Below are positions 29,955 through 38,974 of a stretch of DNA of 64,000 bases, in pieces. Source of the DNA: Symsagittifera roscoffensis (taxonomy: Eukaryota; Xenacoelomorpha; Acoela; Convolutidae); NCBI RefSeq assembly GCF_963678635.1, contig NC_087068.1, positions 46,889,785-46,953,784 of the forward strand, written 5' to 3'. The translations under genes and the position numbers were made by a program. Under the pieces are notes generated by a model. It saw nothing but the letters and a program-made list of their open reading frames with translations, made no database searches and was not told the origin of the DNA. Numbering within the stretch: the first letter of the stretch is position 1; each line of letters begins with the position of its first letter.

Positions 29955-30329
29955 ATGGCCACCCAATCTCATTTCGTCTGGGCCCTTCAGTTTGAGGAGG
30001 GGGAGAACGCTACCCCCTTCTTTTGGGGCAGGAACCAGCCCACAGAACTCCCCTTGCGTATAAAGCTAATGAAAGTGGCCGCATACCTCGGCACACACCG
30101 CCACATCTCTGACATCACTATCGTCTACTTCAAGTATGGAGTAGAGTGCGAGATGACCGTACCAATGAATTCAACGGAGGCGTTGTGGCTCGCAAATCAA
30201 TTGAGAGATTATGGGGGAAAACTTCCGGCCGAGCAAAATGAACTGGCCAGGGACATTGGCGAAGTCCTGTCCCTGGTTTCGATTTCTCACTTCGGGCCAA
30301 ATACCGCTTTTTTTAAAACCCCTAATTGA
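29955..30329 (+). CDS. LTR antisense ORF of 124 codons (3' LTR copy)
   Basis: The frame opens MATQSHFVWALQFEEGENA and continues FFWGR, then a region rich in hydrophobic and charged residues (DITIVYFKYGVECEMTVP). The open frame extends 45 codons upstream, but that part is AT-rich and low in complexity; a donor-like cgtgagtaa near 29,819 and acceptor-like ttttag and atttag near 29,880-29,932 suggest that this ORF could be a spliced second exon. I do not recognise the family. It is kept open in both LTRs, with one substitution (Phe to Leu) between them. With LTRs this young that alone is weak evidence of selection. Confidence 0.5.
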   Translation: MATQSHFVWALQFEEGENATPFFWGRNQPTELPLRIKLMKVAAYLGTHRHISDITIVYFKYGVECEMTVPMNSTEALWLANQLRDYGGKLPAEQNELARDIGEVLSLVSISHFGPNTAFFKTPN

Positions 30330-30439
30330 TACGTATATATCATCATGCCTGTAACTTATAACTAATAATCCGGATATCAATTCAAGTATCTATCTGCGTT
30401 TTCCGGCTATATGAGATCATAGAATTACATATTCTACAG

Positions 30440-30450
30440 TCTTCTCTCCT
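30440..30450 (-). promoter_or_regulatory. Polypurine tract of the provirus
   Basis: AGGAGAGAAGA on the minus strand lies one base upstream of the 3' LTR, the usual position for plus-strand DNA priming. Confidence 0.8.
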
Positions 30451-30833
30451 ATTATCTTATTCTCCCGAATAAGGGAGTTGTACCACCTAGTATGCCTATC
30501 TTAGACCTTAGTGTAATCGCAAACCCTTTAGTCAACTTCCCCGAAATAGAAAAGATACAGGCTCCTAGAGTATAGCACTAATGAGTGGGGGGTCAAGCAT
30601 CGCTTGACTCGGGGAACGACTAATATAAAAAATTTTACTCTTCAAAGTATAGCCCAACCTCCTTCAATCATAAGTTACTATAAATAGCTAGGAGGTGGAG
30701 CTACACAACCACGTGAGTAGCACCGAATACACAGGACCTGGATATAATAGTTTAATTAAAAAGTTTTCGCTCACGGCCGGTCGACTGGCTCCTCTCCCTC
30801 TCCCTCACACTCACCCTCGCCCGCCTCTCGTCC

Positions 30834-33218
30834 TCACAGGGTGGTATCTATTATCGCACTGGTCCCCACTCTTGGTCCACGCTTGGAGGTACCTCTCCAC
30901 TTGCCCCTCATGTAGTTGATCCCTCTCCCCATCAGCGGAGTGCTGGTCGTATCATTCATGTCCGTTACTCTCGAGAGATTCACGTCCTCGAACGAAGGGC
31001 CCTCGGGAACTCGCGGGGGTAAGAATATTTGCCCACTCAACACGTCGCCACTCGATGGCCCTTGGGGGTAGCTGTTGGGTCTCGGAAGTCCCCTCTCGAA
31101 CTGTGGGTCGTATCGGGGTGGGGGGACCCCTCGGGCTCGAGCTGGGGGTACACAACAGTAAGAATCCTCGAATTCTTCGCCCCGTCGGCGTCGCATATTC
31201 ACTCGTAACAGTCGTACCTTCCTCGAAAAGCATCGCCAATACACACACACTAATATCACAAACACCGTCACTAACAGCCACACCACCACTCCCAACTGTA
31301 CGGGTCCGTTCCGCAGCATTTGCCAATGAAAGGGGGTATATCTGCGCAAAATTTCATCCGCGAAGGGTTTCGTTATCTCCGATATCGTTTCTTCATCCAC
31401 CGATCCTTCGGGTAACTTGACCAAGTTCAGCCGGAGTGCTTCGACCATCTCACTCCTTGCCTGCTCCTTTAGGATCTCCGGTATCATAACCCTCGGGAGA
31501 TTCTTCTCAGCTTCCTCCAATGTAGCGAACAAACTCTGAATCAACGGATGTTGTCTAATCGTGATGGTCAACCCAGTCTCGTATTGGCAGGTTCGGGGAT
31601 CCGGTACCAACACCAAGGCTCCATCTGGTGTTTCAATTCTTCCGTCGCAACTGGGTCGTAGGAGGCAGCTTCGGCAACCTGCTATAGGTTCGCCCCTGTC
31701 CTTCGCTCCTCTACTGTAATTGAACAAGGTATAATCGTCGTCCCGTGACATTACCAAGTAAGTCGAATCGTCGAGATACGTAGCCGTAGGAATCTCCGGT
31801 AAGACAATCACTTCCTGCGGGCACAGCTTCAACGCATTCGTGGGCAAGTCAAAGAACAGACTCGCCAGACAAGAGGACTCACTGCTCCGGGACATCGCAA
31901 AAGGCCGAAAGCAGAGCTTCAGTCGATTACTACCACTGCAGTGGGCTGAAATCACCTCGCCCGGTATTTCCGCAAAGTTATCCCGCCTCTCAGACAGCAG
32001 TAGATGAGTATTCACAAATTTGTACTGAGTCGCCGTTGATCCTCCGTTTGCAGGTTGGGGAAGGGGAGTCGCCCGGTAAACATCGTGCAGGCCCATCGTG
32101 TGATGTACGGGGATATTGATCAGAACGTTAATCCCCGTCCCAGTAATTACTGTCGACTGCACTAGCTCGAACCCGTAGTAAGTCATCAACTCCGTCCTAG
32201 GAATGGCTTCTTGCGTCTTGTCCAGTTGAATTCCGTCCAAGATACTCGTCAGCACCTCCGGAGGGACGAGAGTTGCAGGGATGTATCCACGCGTCAACGA
32301 ACTAAGCGCGTCGTCCAGAATATACCCGTAATTATGCACTGCCATTTTGAACGCTATCAGTTCGGCCCTGATGGTGTCGAAAGTCGCTGAATGGTTCGCA
32401 ATCACAGTCGAGTATTTAAGCGCCTGACTGTAGAGGGAGTTCCATTTATACATTTTGCAGGCGCTTTTCTCCTTACGCTGGTCATCCGTCCCCCCTAGAA
32501 CATGTCGTAAAAGTCCCCGGAACAGTTCGAAGTTCTCATTCGAGTCATGGGATATCATTTTCAGCTGGGTCTGTGTCTTGTTGAGAGAGTGGCCCAGAAG
32601 ATGCAGTCTTTCCCCGGTCTCGAGTACGATCGTCCGGACAGCCCCGTCCAAAAACGAGGCCTCATTACCCAGTTCATCCAAGTTCGAGTCTCCGTCGCAA
32701 AGGCCAAAGAAAGAGAAGTAGTGACAGAACCCTTCCTTAAGTATCGGAGCTAACACTATGGCCGCCGCAACTCCTCCCAGCGCCGGCTTGATCCACCTCC
32801 TTTCTCTCGTAGAGCTCCCTTCGTGTTGGTCGACAAAGGTCGTTGCTCGGTTCCTCATCTCGTAGAGAACGGCCTCTATTTCACTGATTTCATACTCTAC
32901 GCCTTTGAGGGCCAGGTACGTTAAGTTTACAAACGCTTCCGTCGTAAGGTTGTCCCCACAGATCTTGCCATCCCATTCTTTCCAACGGTCCGCCAACATA
33001 TATTGGTGTTCCTGGAAGGCTATATCGAGAAGGGTCCGGTTAATCGCAGGAACCACGGGGAATGGTACTGATACCCAAGACGTTTCCATCGCGCTCGCAA
33101 TGATGATGGGGGTTTCTGCCACGAACACTGCACCTGCCGTATGGTTGATCGTAATCGCAGAGGAGGGCCACACGCCGAGGATCAGGAGGATTGCCAGTCC
33201 GACCAGCCATGAATTCAC
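30834..33218 (-). CDS. env: Env glycoprotein of the provirus
   Basis: This is an intact 794-residue membrane glycoprotein gene, as expected for entry or cell transfer of an env-bearing retroelement. In order: a hydrophobic N-terminal segment (about residues 4-21), an ectodomain with many N-glycosylation sequons, a furin-type site RERR (138-141) followed by an Ala/Val-rich segment and a loop closing in FFGLC, heptad-like helices, a Cys-rich distal part with GALVLVPDPRTCQY, one transmembrane segment near 640-664, and a cytoplasmic tail of about 127 residues. The tail has a PPxY motif (PPRY, about 700-703). A gap of about 300 nt separates it from pol, so it is presumably translated from a spliced RNA; I did not fix the sites. 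Its 3' third has a decayed relative at 19.6-20.4 kb. Confidence 0.88.
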   Translation of the reverse strand: MNSWLVGLAILLILGVWPSSAITINHTAGAVFVAETPIIIASAMETSWVSVPFPVVPAINRTLLDIAFQEHQYMLADRWKEWDGKICGDNLTTEAFVNLTYLALKGVEYEISEIEAVLYEMRNRATTFVDQHEGSSTRERRWIKPALGGVAAAIVLAPILKEGFCHYFSFFGLCDGDSNLDELGNEASFLDGAVRTIVLETGERLHLLGHSLNKTQTQLKMISHDSNENFELFRGLLRHVLGGTDDQRKEKSACKMYKWNSLYSQALKYSTVIANHSATFDTIRAELIAFKMAVHNYGYILDDALSSLTRGYIPATLVPPEVLTSILDGIQLDKTQEAIPRTELMTYYGFELVQSTVITGTGINVLINIPVHHTMGLHDVYRATPLPQPANGGSTATQYKFVNTHLLLSERRDNFAEIPGEVISAHCSGSNRLKLCFRPFAMSRSSESSCLASLFFDLPTNALKLCPQEVIVLPEIPTATYLDDSTYLVMSRDDDYTLFNYSRGAKDRGEPIAGCRSCLLRPSCDGRIETPDGALVLVPDPRTCQYETGLTITIRQHPLIQSLFATLEEAEKNLPRVMIPEILKEQARSEMVEALRLNLVKLPEGSVDEETISEITKPFADEILRRYTPFHWQMLRNGPVQLGVVVWLLVTVFVILVCVYWRCFSRKVRLLRVNMRRRRGEEFEDSYCCVPPARARGVPPPRYDPQFERGLPRPNSYPQGPSSGDVLSGQIFLPPRVPEGPSFEDVNLSRVTDMNDTTSTPLMGRGINYMRGKWRGTSKRGPRVGTSAIIDTTL

Positions 33219-33520
33219 ATATACATTACAATTTACAATCTAAACAACACTACCGTAAAGGACAAAACTAGGAAGTGTAAAGTCTTTAGGGTCCTATTCC
33301 TCCCCAAATCACGAACTCTATTGCATTTTGATACACCCTTTCATTTCCGTCTCTCATCGATTAGTATTGCTATCCATAATATCAATATTAGTTTTTTTTT
33401 CATCTTTTCAAATCCAAATTTTACACTACGAGCTTTGTCCCATCTTCTTTAACAACTATCTAAAGGGGGGGGTTTAAATGAATATAACTAAAAGTGGGAT
33501 TAGTCAAGATAGGGTTGGAG

Positions 33521-36500
33521 TTATCTCAGCTCAAATTCGTCAATCCCAAAGCGGACAGGGGGTCTTCGTCTCCGTGCTGCTTGCTCGGGAATCCCCGCAT
33601 TGTGCTCGGCATTGGTCTCCCTCGTCTCTTCGGGTTCGGGAGGGTCAGCGCCCACCGGGTCACACGCTGGCACAGGTTCCTCTTCTCTCCTAGCTTCCAG
33701 TTCCACGGCATCGTATGTCTCCACCGCTTCAGTTTCAGCAGGGGGTTCCCTTTTCTCAGGAACAGGATCGAGCCGGGCTTCATCATCCATTCGACCTCGT
33801 GGGGGTAACTGGAGAGTGGGCAACCTCACTGGTCTTGAATCACTAGGCTCTCCGATAGCCATTTCCACTTCGTCGTCCGTAATTCCAGGGTCGTCAAAGA
33901 ATCCCACAGATCGAGACGGCGTCGGTCGTTTGCTCGGGGTTTCTTCGTCGGCTGGCAAGATCTCCTCGACGTATGGTTTCAGCAAATTAAAGTGCAGATA
34001 TCGGACCTTCGTAAGGTTGGACATCTTAGCAACTTTGTAATTCACCTCCGAAATTTTCGCTAAAATCACGTAAGGTCCCTCCCAAGGCAAAAAGAACTTC
34101 TTCGACTTGATTTTCTCCTTTGCCCAAACCCAGACCTTATCTCCAGTCGCGTAGGGGTCCCCGTGCACTCTCTTCCGATACTGGTCTTTCTGGCGGCGCT
34201 GGTTCGTTCCCAGTAACTCCCGGGCGCTGCTGTGGGCGTCCCGAAATTGTTCGTCGAGCCATTCAACAAAACCATCCTGAGTCGGGATCTCGTCATGTGG
34301 TTTCGGGTAGAACAATTCAATCGGGTATTGACATTCCTGCCCGTGTACCAAATTGAAGGGCGTCGCACCAGTCGTCCTGTGTATCGTCGTATTATACACA
34401 AAATTCAAATAGGGCAGCACTGTATCCCACGTCTTTGGATTGTCCGCACAATACTTCGAGATAATATCCGCGATTACTCGATTGTGCCGTTCCACCTGTC
34501 CGTTTCCTTGTGGGTGATAGGGGGAAGTTCTCGACTTATCAATTCCCAGCAACCGGCACATCTCAAGGATCAGGTTGCTCCCGAAGTTCTTCCCTTGATC
34601 TGTGTGCAGAACATTCGGGGCTCCAAATTTCAGCACCCAGTTCTCCACTATCTCCCTGGCCACCTCCGCTGAGTCCGTAGATACGAGGGGAACCGCTACC
34701 GCGAATTTCGTAAATAAATCCGTCATCACCAATATGTGCTTCGCTCGGGATTTGGCTGCCGTCGTCACGGGTCCTAGAATGTCAGCCGCCACCGTGCTGA
34801 ATCTAATTCCTACTTTGAAAGGAACGAGTCCCGCAACCCTCTTCTTCCCTCCTGTGCTTCTGGCGGCGCAAGTGAGACACCATTGAATTTTCTTCTCCAC
34901 ATCGGTCCTCATGGTTGGCCACCAAAACCGCTGACGAATTCGGGAGAGGGTTTTCTCGACCGCAAAATGTCCTCCACTAATCTGGGATGAGTGCAGTTGC
35001 ACAAGAATTTCCTTTCTCCCTGACGCTGGGACCACAGTCTGCAATATCGGGTGCAAATCGTCTTTCGGGAACCACTTTTTATAGAGTATCCCGTCCCTGA
35101 TACTCAGTTCATTCCATCTCGACCAGTACGCTAAGGCTTCCGGTCCGTACTGTATCGCCTGTTCCTTCGGAATAAGGTTCGTTCCTAGCGAGGGCATGTC
35201 GCACTTGTCACCCTCCAGTCCCACCCAGTAGAACACCTGTGAGATGGCGTCGTCTTCCTTCTGCAATCTCGAAATTTCTGAAGGAGTTCGTTCCCAAGTC
35301 ATGGCCTCTTCATTGGTGTCTGTCCCTTCCTCGTTTAGGGTTGCCACTGTCTCCACCTCCGGAGCTTTAACTCTTCGTAATGCTTCTTCGAGGGATACGA
35401 GCTCGGGGCACGGGCCGAAAGCTTCTTCTCGTTCGCCTGGTAGCCAGTCCGGTCCCTGCTCCAGCATTCGGGACAAACCGTCAGCGTTTCCATGTTTATT
35501 TCCAGCCCGGTGAACGACTTGAAATTCGAATTCTTGCAGTTGTTGTTGCATCCTGAACGTCATTCCGTCGGGGTCTTTCTGTTTGAACAGCCACTGGAGG
35601 CTCGAGTGGTCCGTGCGGAGAACGAACTTCACTCCCCAGATATAAGACTTGAACCACTTCACTGCCTGGACTACCGCCAACGCTTCTCGTTTTGTCGTAG
35701 AATAATTCGTCTCGGTCTTCGAGAGAACTCGGCTCGCGAACACAAGAGGTCTCTCGTCGCCGTCAATGACGTTGGACAACACCGCTCCCAAGCTCGTGTT
35801 GCTCGCGTCTGTGTCCACAATAAAACTCCCCGTATAGTCTGGAAATTCTAAGACCGGGGCCGTGATGAGCTCCCGTCGTAATCGCTCGAAGGCCGCCTGA
35901 CACTGGTCGGTCCACACAAAAGGCACTTTCTTCTTAGTCAATGATGACAACGGGCTTGCTATCCCCGCAAAGTCCTTTACAAATCGCCGATAATAATTGC
36001 AAAATCCTAAGAAGGATCTCACACCCTTCACTGTAGTCGGTACCGGCCAGTTGGAAACCACCTCCACCTTCTTGGGGTCCACTTGAATTCCCTCACTCCC
36101 GATGATGTGGCTCAAGTAGATGACTTCCTTTTGGACCAATCTGCACTTCTTTGGTTTCAGTTTCAAGTTCGCTGCTCTCAATAACTGAAACGTAAACTTC
36201 AGGTGCAGGAAGTGGGCGTCCTCCGTCCGGCTGTAAACCAATACGTCGTCCAGGAAGACTAGCGCCCACTTCCATAGGTGTTCCCTGAACAGCTCGTTCA
36301 TCAACCGCTGAAAGGTCGCAGGAGCATTGGATAGTCCGAACGGCATCATGACATACTCGTAAAACCCCCCATCGGGAGTCACGAAAGCTGTCTTGTGTCG
36401 ATCCTCTTCCGCTACTGGCACCTGCCAATAGCCACTTGCCAGATCCAAGGAGGAGAAATACTTCTGACCATTAAGTGCATCAAAGGTCTGGTGTATCTTC

Positions 36501-37867
36501 GGGATCGGGAAGGCGTCTTTGACGGTCACATCGTTCAGCTTCCGGTAATCCACACAAAATCGCCAACTGCCGTCCTTCTTCGTCTGCAGGACGATTGGGG
36601 CACTGTAGGGACTTTTAGAGGGTTGAATCACACCCCTCTTCAGCATGCTCTGGACCTCTTCTCGAATGATAGGCAACTTGGCAGGGGAAGTTCGGTGTGG
36701 AGGAATCTTGATCGGACTCGTGTCGCCCGTATCAATCGTGTGGGTTACTAGGTTAGTCTGCCCCAGTTCCGCATCTGTCAGGGCGAACACGTCTCTAAAC
36801 TCTATGACTAACTTCTTCAATCGTGTCCTTTCCGTTTCTGACACCTCCGGGGCTGATAGTTCGAGGATCTTTTCGACATCCTCATCCAAATGTCGTTGGG
36901 CTTGATCTTGAAATTCTGTCGGACCACTTTCCATGATGATCTGAACTTCGTGATCATCGTGGGCCGGAGCTCCATCTTCCACTGTATCACCCGGTCCGTA
37001 GGGAGGTTCCCATCCCACCTCAGGAGTGGTCGAATCCGTTGCTGAGGGGTTGAGTGGCGAAACTGCAACCGGAGCTTCACTGGTCACGGTGACTGGGCCT
37101 GTGAAATGCTTCGTCACCTTCAGAGTCTCATAGTGCAGAGGGACTATGGACCCCTCCTGCGTTCCGGTCCACAGGTTGTCGCATTGGAAGTCCAGTGAAC
37201 ATTCATGCTCTTTCAATGATCGAAGGCCGACGATCATGTCCGCTTTCAACTCGGGCACGACTAGGGCTTCTATCTCGTCATCGATAGAGCCCAGCTTCAG
37301 ATTCGTCGTTACCCATCCTTCTACTCCCACCTGACGTCCATCAGCCGATTCCAAGGTCCCTTTGTATGACTTTAGGGTAGGGGCGTTCGCAAGACTTCGG
37401 TAGACTTCACTCCGAATAAGGTTGATCGTAGCCCCTGTATCCACTAGGACTCTCACTGGCTTGCCTCCCAGCTGTGCCTCTGCAATCAACCCAAAGGGTG
37501 CTTCTGGGACTTGGCATACACTCACAAACTCTAATGACATCTCCGTCTGGCACTGGATGCTCGAAGTCTGTTTCGCTTCTTCGGGCTCTGTAGAAGTCGT
37601 TACGTGGAATAACGACTGAACTTGTTCTATTCCATTCGGTCCGTCGGTTCGCTTCGTGATCTGAGGGGTACTCTGGGGTTTGGGATTGGATTGGGGGGTG
37701 GGGAGGGTAAAAGGGGGAGAATTGATGACTTGTTGCTTCTTAAATTCGGCCGGGACGAAACCTCCCTGGTGCATATTTACAGTCCCGGCCCCTGGTACTT
37801 TAAATGATCCGACTTTTTCTGGGGGCATTCCTTCGCAAAATGTCCGGGTTGGCCGCAAGAGAAACAA
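33521..37867 (-). CDS. pol: Pol polyprotein: protease, RT, RNase H, integrase
   Basis: The open frame has 1,448 residues from its first Met; the natural product should enter at the frameshift site at 37,804. Aspartic protease: VDTGAT (142-147). Reverse transcriptase about 405-585 with FCVDYRKLN, FSSLDLASGYWQ and the active site FLDDV (538-542). RNase H about 680-800 with DTDASNTSLGA. Integrase: H2C2 zinc module about 959-1000 (LHSSQISGGH, CLTC), then D1029, D1090 (HTDQGKNFG) and E1126 (GNGQVERHNR) of the DDE core, and a GPY/F-type module (WEGPYVIL). The order RT-RNase H-integrase places it in Ty3/gypsy. A low-complexity Pro/Glu tail ends the protein. All catalytic residues I checked are present. 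Confidence 0.95.
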   Translation of the reverse strand: MFLLRPTRTFCEGMPPEKVGSFKVPGAGTVNMHQGGFVPAEFKKQQVINSPPFTLPTPQSNPKPQSTPQITKRTDGPNGIEQVQSLFHVTTSTEPEEAKQTSSIQCQTEMSLEFVSVCQVPEAPFGLIAEAQLGGKPVRVLVDTGATINLIRSEVYRSLANAPTLKSYKGTLESADGRQVGVEGWVTTNLKLGSIDDEIEALVVPELKADMIVGLRSLKEHECSLDFQCDNLWTGTQEGSIVPLHYETLKVTKHFTGPVTVTSEAPVAVSPLNPSATDSTTPEVGWEPPYGPGDTVEDGAPAHDDHEVQIIMESGPTEFQDQAQRHLDEDVEKILELSAPEVSETERTRLKKLVIEFRDVFALTDAELGQTNLVTHTIDTGDTSPIKIPPHRTSPAKLPIIREEVQSMLKRGVIQPSKSPYSAPIVLQTKKDGSWRFCVDYRKLNDVTVKDAFPIPKIHQTFDALNGQKYFSSLDLASGYWQVPVAEEDRHKTAFVTPDGGFYEYVMMPFGLSNAPATFQRLMNELFREHLWKWALVFLDDVLVYSRTEDAHFLHLKFTFQLLRAANLKLKPKKCRLVQKEVIYLSHIIGSEGIQVDPKKVEVVSNWPVPTTVKGVRSFLGFCNYYRRFVKDFAGIASPLSSLTKKKVPFVWTDQCQAAFERLRRELITAPVLEFPDYTGSFIVDTDASNTSLGAVLSNVIDGDERPLVFASRVLSKTETNYSTTKREALAVVQAVKWFKSYIWGVKFVLRTDHSSLQWLFKQKDPDGMTFRMQQQLQEFEFQVVHRAGNKHGNADGLSRMLEQGPDWLPGEREEAFGPCPELVSLEEALRRVKAPEVETVATLNEEGTDTNEEAMTWERTPSEISRLQKEDDAISQVFYWVGLEGDKCDMPSLGTNLIPKEQAIQYGPEALAYWSRWNELSIRDGILYKKWFPKDDLHPILQTVVPASGRKEILVQLHSSQISGGHFAVEKTLSRIRQRFWWPTMRTDVEKKIQWCLTCAARSTGGKKRVAGLVPFKVGIRFSTVAADILGPVTTAAKSRAKHILVMTDLFTKFAVAVPLVSTDSAEVAREIVENWVLKFGAPNVLHTDQGKNFGSNLILEMCRLLGIDKSRTSPYHPQGNGQVERHNRVIADIISKYCADNPKTWDTVLPYLNFVYNTTIHRTTGATPFNLVHGQECQYPIELFYPKPHDEIPTQDGFVEWLDEQFRDAHSSARELLGTNQRRQKDQYRKRVHGDPYATGDKVWVWAKEKIKSKKFFLPWEGPYVILAKISEVNYKVAKMSNLTKVRYLHFNLLKPYVEEILPADEETPSKRPTPSRSVGFFDDPGITDDEVEMAIGEPSDSRPVRLPTLQLPPRGRMDDEARLDPVPEKREPPAETEAVETYDAVELEARREEEPVPACDPVGADPPEPEETRETNAEHNAGIPEQAARRRRPPVRFGIDEFELR
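37748..37804 (-). promoter_or_regulatory. -1 programmed ribosomal frameshift signal (gag to pol)
   Basis: In the gag frame the minus strand reads T-TTA-AAG (37,804-37,798), a canonical X-XXY-YYZ slippery heptamer. After a 7-nt spacer a perfect 9-bp stem can form: GGCCGGGAC (37,790-37,782) with GTCCCGGCC (37,756-37,748) and a 25-nt loop. The gag stop lies within this loop region. Slipping back one base enters exactly the pol frame. Confidence 0.85.
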
Positions 37868-38877
37868 TTTCCCCGGGGTATCTGGCTTTTCATCCCATAA
37901 CGGCCGCCGCCATTGTTTTGAAAGCTTGGGCGATTTTCTCCGGGATAGGGGTTGAACAACTGTCTGGGTTGCTGTTGGGCCTCCGGTCGGGGTAGGTTCT
38001 CTGGGTGGGGAGCGGGGATAATAGAGTTAACGAACCTACCCATCATTGCGGTCATGTTCTGCATCTGGGTCAGGAGGTCGCTCTGTACACTCACCAGTTG
38101 GTCGATCCTGGGGTCCGCAGTGGGTGCTGACCGTCCCTGTTTCCCCCCTGCCTGGGTGTCACGGCCATTAGACCCATTTCCACCACGGCTGCTATTGGCT
38201 CCTTGCTCTGGAACAGTCTCCGCCACCCTCGCCAAGTGAAGTTTCCTCCGATTCCTGGCTCTGGATGACTTGTTCACGAGTTCCAACGCCTGAGCTCGGG
38301 CTATTGCCTGTGCCAAGGTTCCCAAGTCCTCTCGCAACAATAGATCTTGCAAATCCACATCGAACAATCCGTCAATAAATTGCTCGCGGTTCATATCGTC
38401 TCTTGCCGGAGCGGCAATGTTTGCGTTCGCTACATCGCCCAAGGACCGAACTCGTCGTGAAAATTCCCTAAGCCCTTCTTTTTCACCTTGCATCAAGTTC
38501 TTGAACTCAGCTCGTGCTCCCGCCTGAGTTTGGAAAGGCATCATTCGATGGTCGAGTTCTCCCAGCATTCGACCCAGGGTTGGCTCGTCGAAACCCTCAA
38601 CCTCTTCTCGGAAATGCGCCGGCATACTGGTGAATTCATCCAGTGCCCAGCCCGTCAGGCAAGTGGGTAGGACCATCCTCGCTTGTTCGTCGTCCCATCG
38701 ATTCGCGTCCGCAACCCACGCGAAATGTTTCCTCCAGTCCGCCCAGTTCTGATAACTAGTGGAAGGAAACCGATCCGGTCTTATAGTTCCGAATCCAAAC
38801 ACACCCTGTTGCCGGTCGAGGGCGTTCGCTGCTGCCACTGCAGCCTCCGCCATGAGCTGTCTTTCTTCGTCATTCAT
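37777..38877 (-). CDS. gag: Gag structural protein of the provirus
   Basis: The 366-residue protein is predicted to form capsid and nucleocapsid. The N-terminal two thirds are helical and charged, with WADWRKHFAW and LREFSRRVRSL typical of Ty3/gypsy capsids. A low-complexity Gly/Asn/Gln region follows, and one CCHC zinc knuckle CFSCGQPGHFAKEC sits near the C-terminus. The start codon lies 98 nt inside the 5' LTR boundary. Gag overlaps pol by 91 nt in the -1 frame with a frameshift signal. Length and single knuckle are usual for the group. Confidence 0.92.
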   Translation of the reverse strand: MNDEERQLMAEAAVAAANALDRQQGVFGFGTIRPDRFPSTSYQNWADWRKHFAWVADANRWDDEQARMVLPTCLTGWALDEFTSMPAHFREEVEGFDEPTLGRMLGELDHRMMPFQTQAGARAEFKNLMQGEKEGLREFSRRVRSLGDVANANIAAPARDDMNREQFIDGLFDVDLQDLLLREDLGTLAQAIARAQALELVNKSSRARNRRKLHLARVAETVPEQGANSSRGGNGSNGRDTQAGGKQGRSAPTADPRIDQLVSVQSDLLTQMQNMTAMMGRFVNSIIPAPHPENLPRPEAQQQPRQLFNPYPGENRPSFQNNGGGRYGMKSQIPRGNCFSCGQPGHFAKECPQKKSDHLKYQGPGL

Positions 38878-38956
38878 GGCTGTCGTTTGTCACTCGTTCG
38901 TTCGTTATCGTCAGAATCGCACACAAATCTTCTTGGCAACTACAATCCAGATTAGC

Positions 38957-38974
38957 GCCCACCCAGGAGCGCCA
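38957..38974 (-). promoter_or_regulatory. Candidate primer-binding site of the provirus
   Basis: One base after the 5' LTR the minus strand reads TGGCGCTCCTGGGTGGGC. TGG at this place fits pairing with the CCA end of a tRNA with discriminator G (as in Ser or Asn tRNAs), but I cannot match the remaining bases to a known tRNA from memory. Confidence 0.5.

Larger units (their letters stand above)
26313..30438 (-). repeat. 3' LTR of the provirus (4,126 bp)
   Basis: This LTR lies at the downstream end of the element in minus-strand sense. It contains a 25-base G run at 28,418-28,442, the OTU-like ORF and the 124-codon ORF on the plus strand. Compared with the 5' LTR it lacks one 10-bp repeat unit near 27,715. 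Confidence 0.95.

Noticed and set aside
33600-34672. Several plus-strand frames across pol (for example 33,600-34,040 and 34,232-34,672)
   Set aside because: They are shadows of the long, motif-bearing pol gene on the minus strand.
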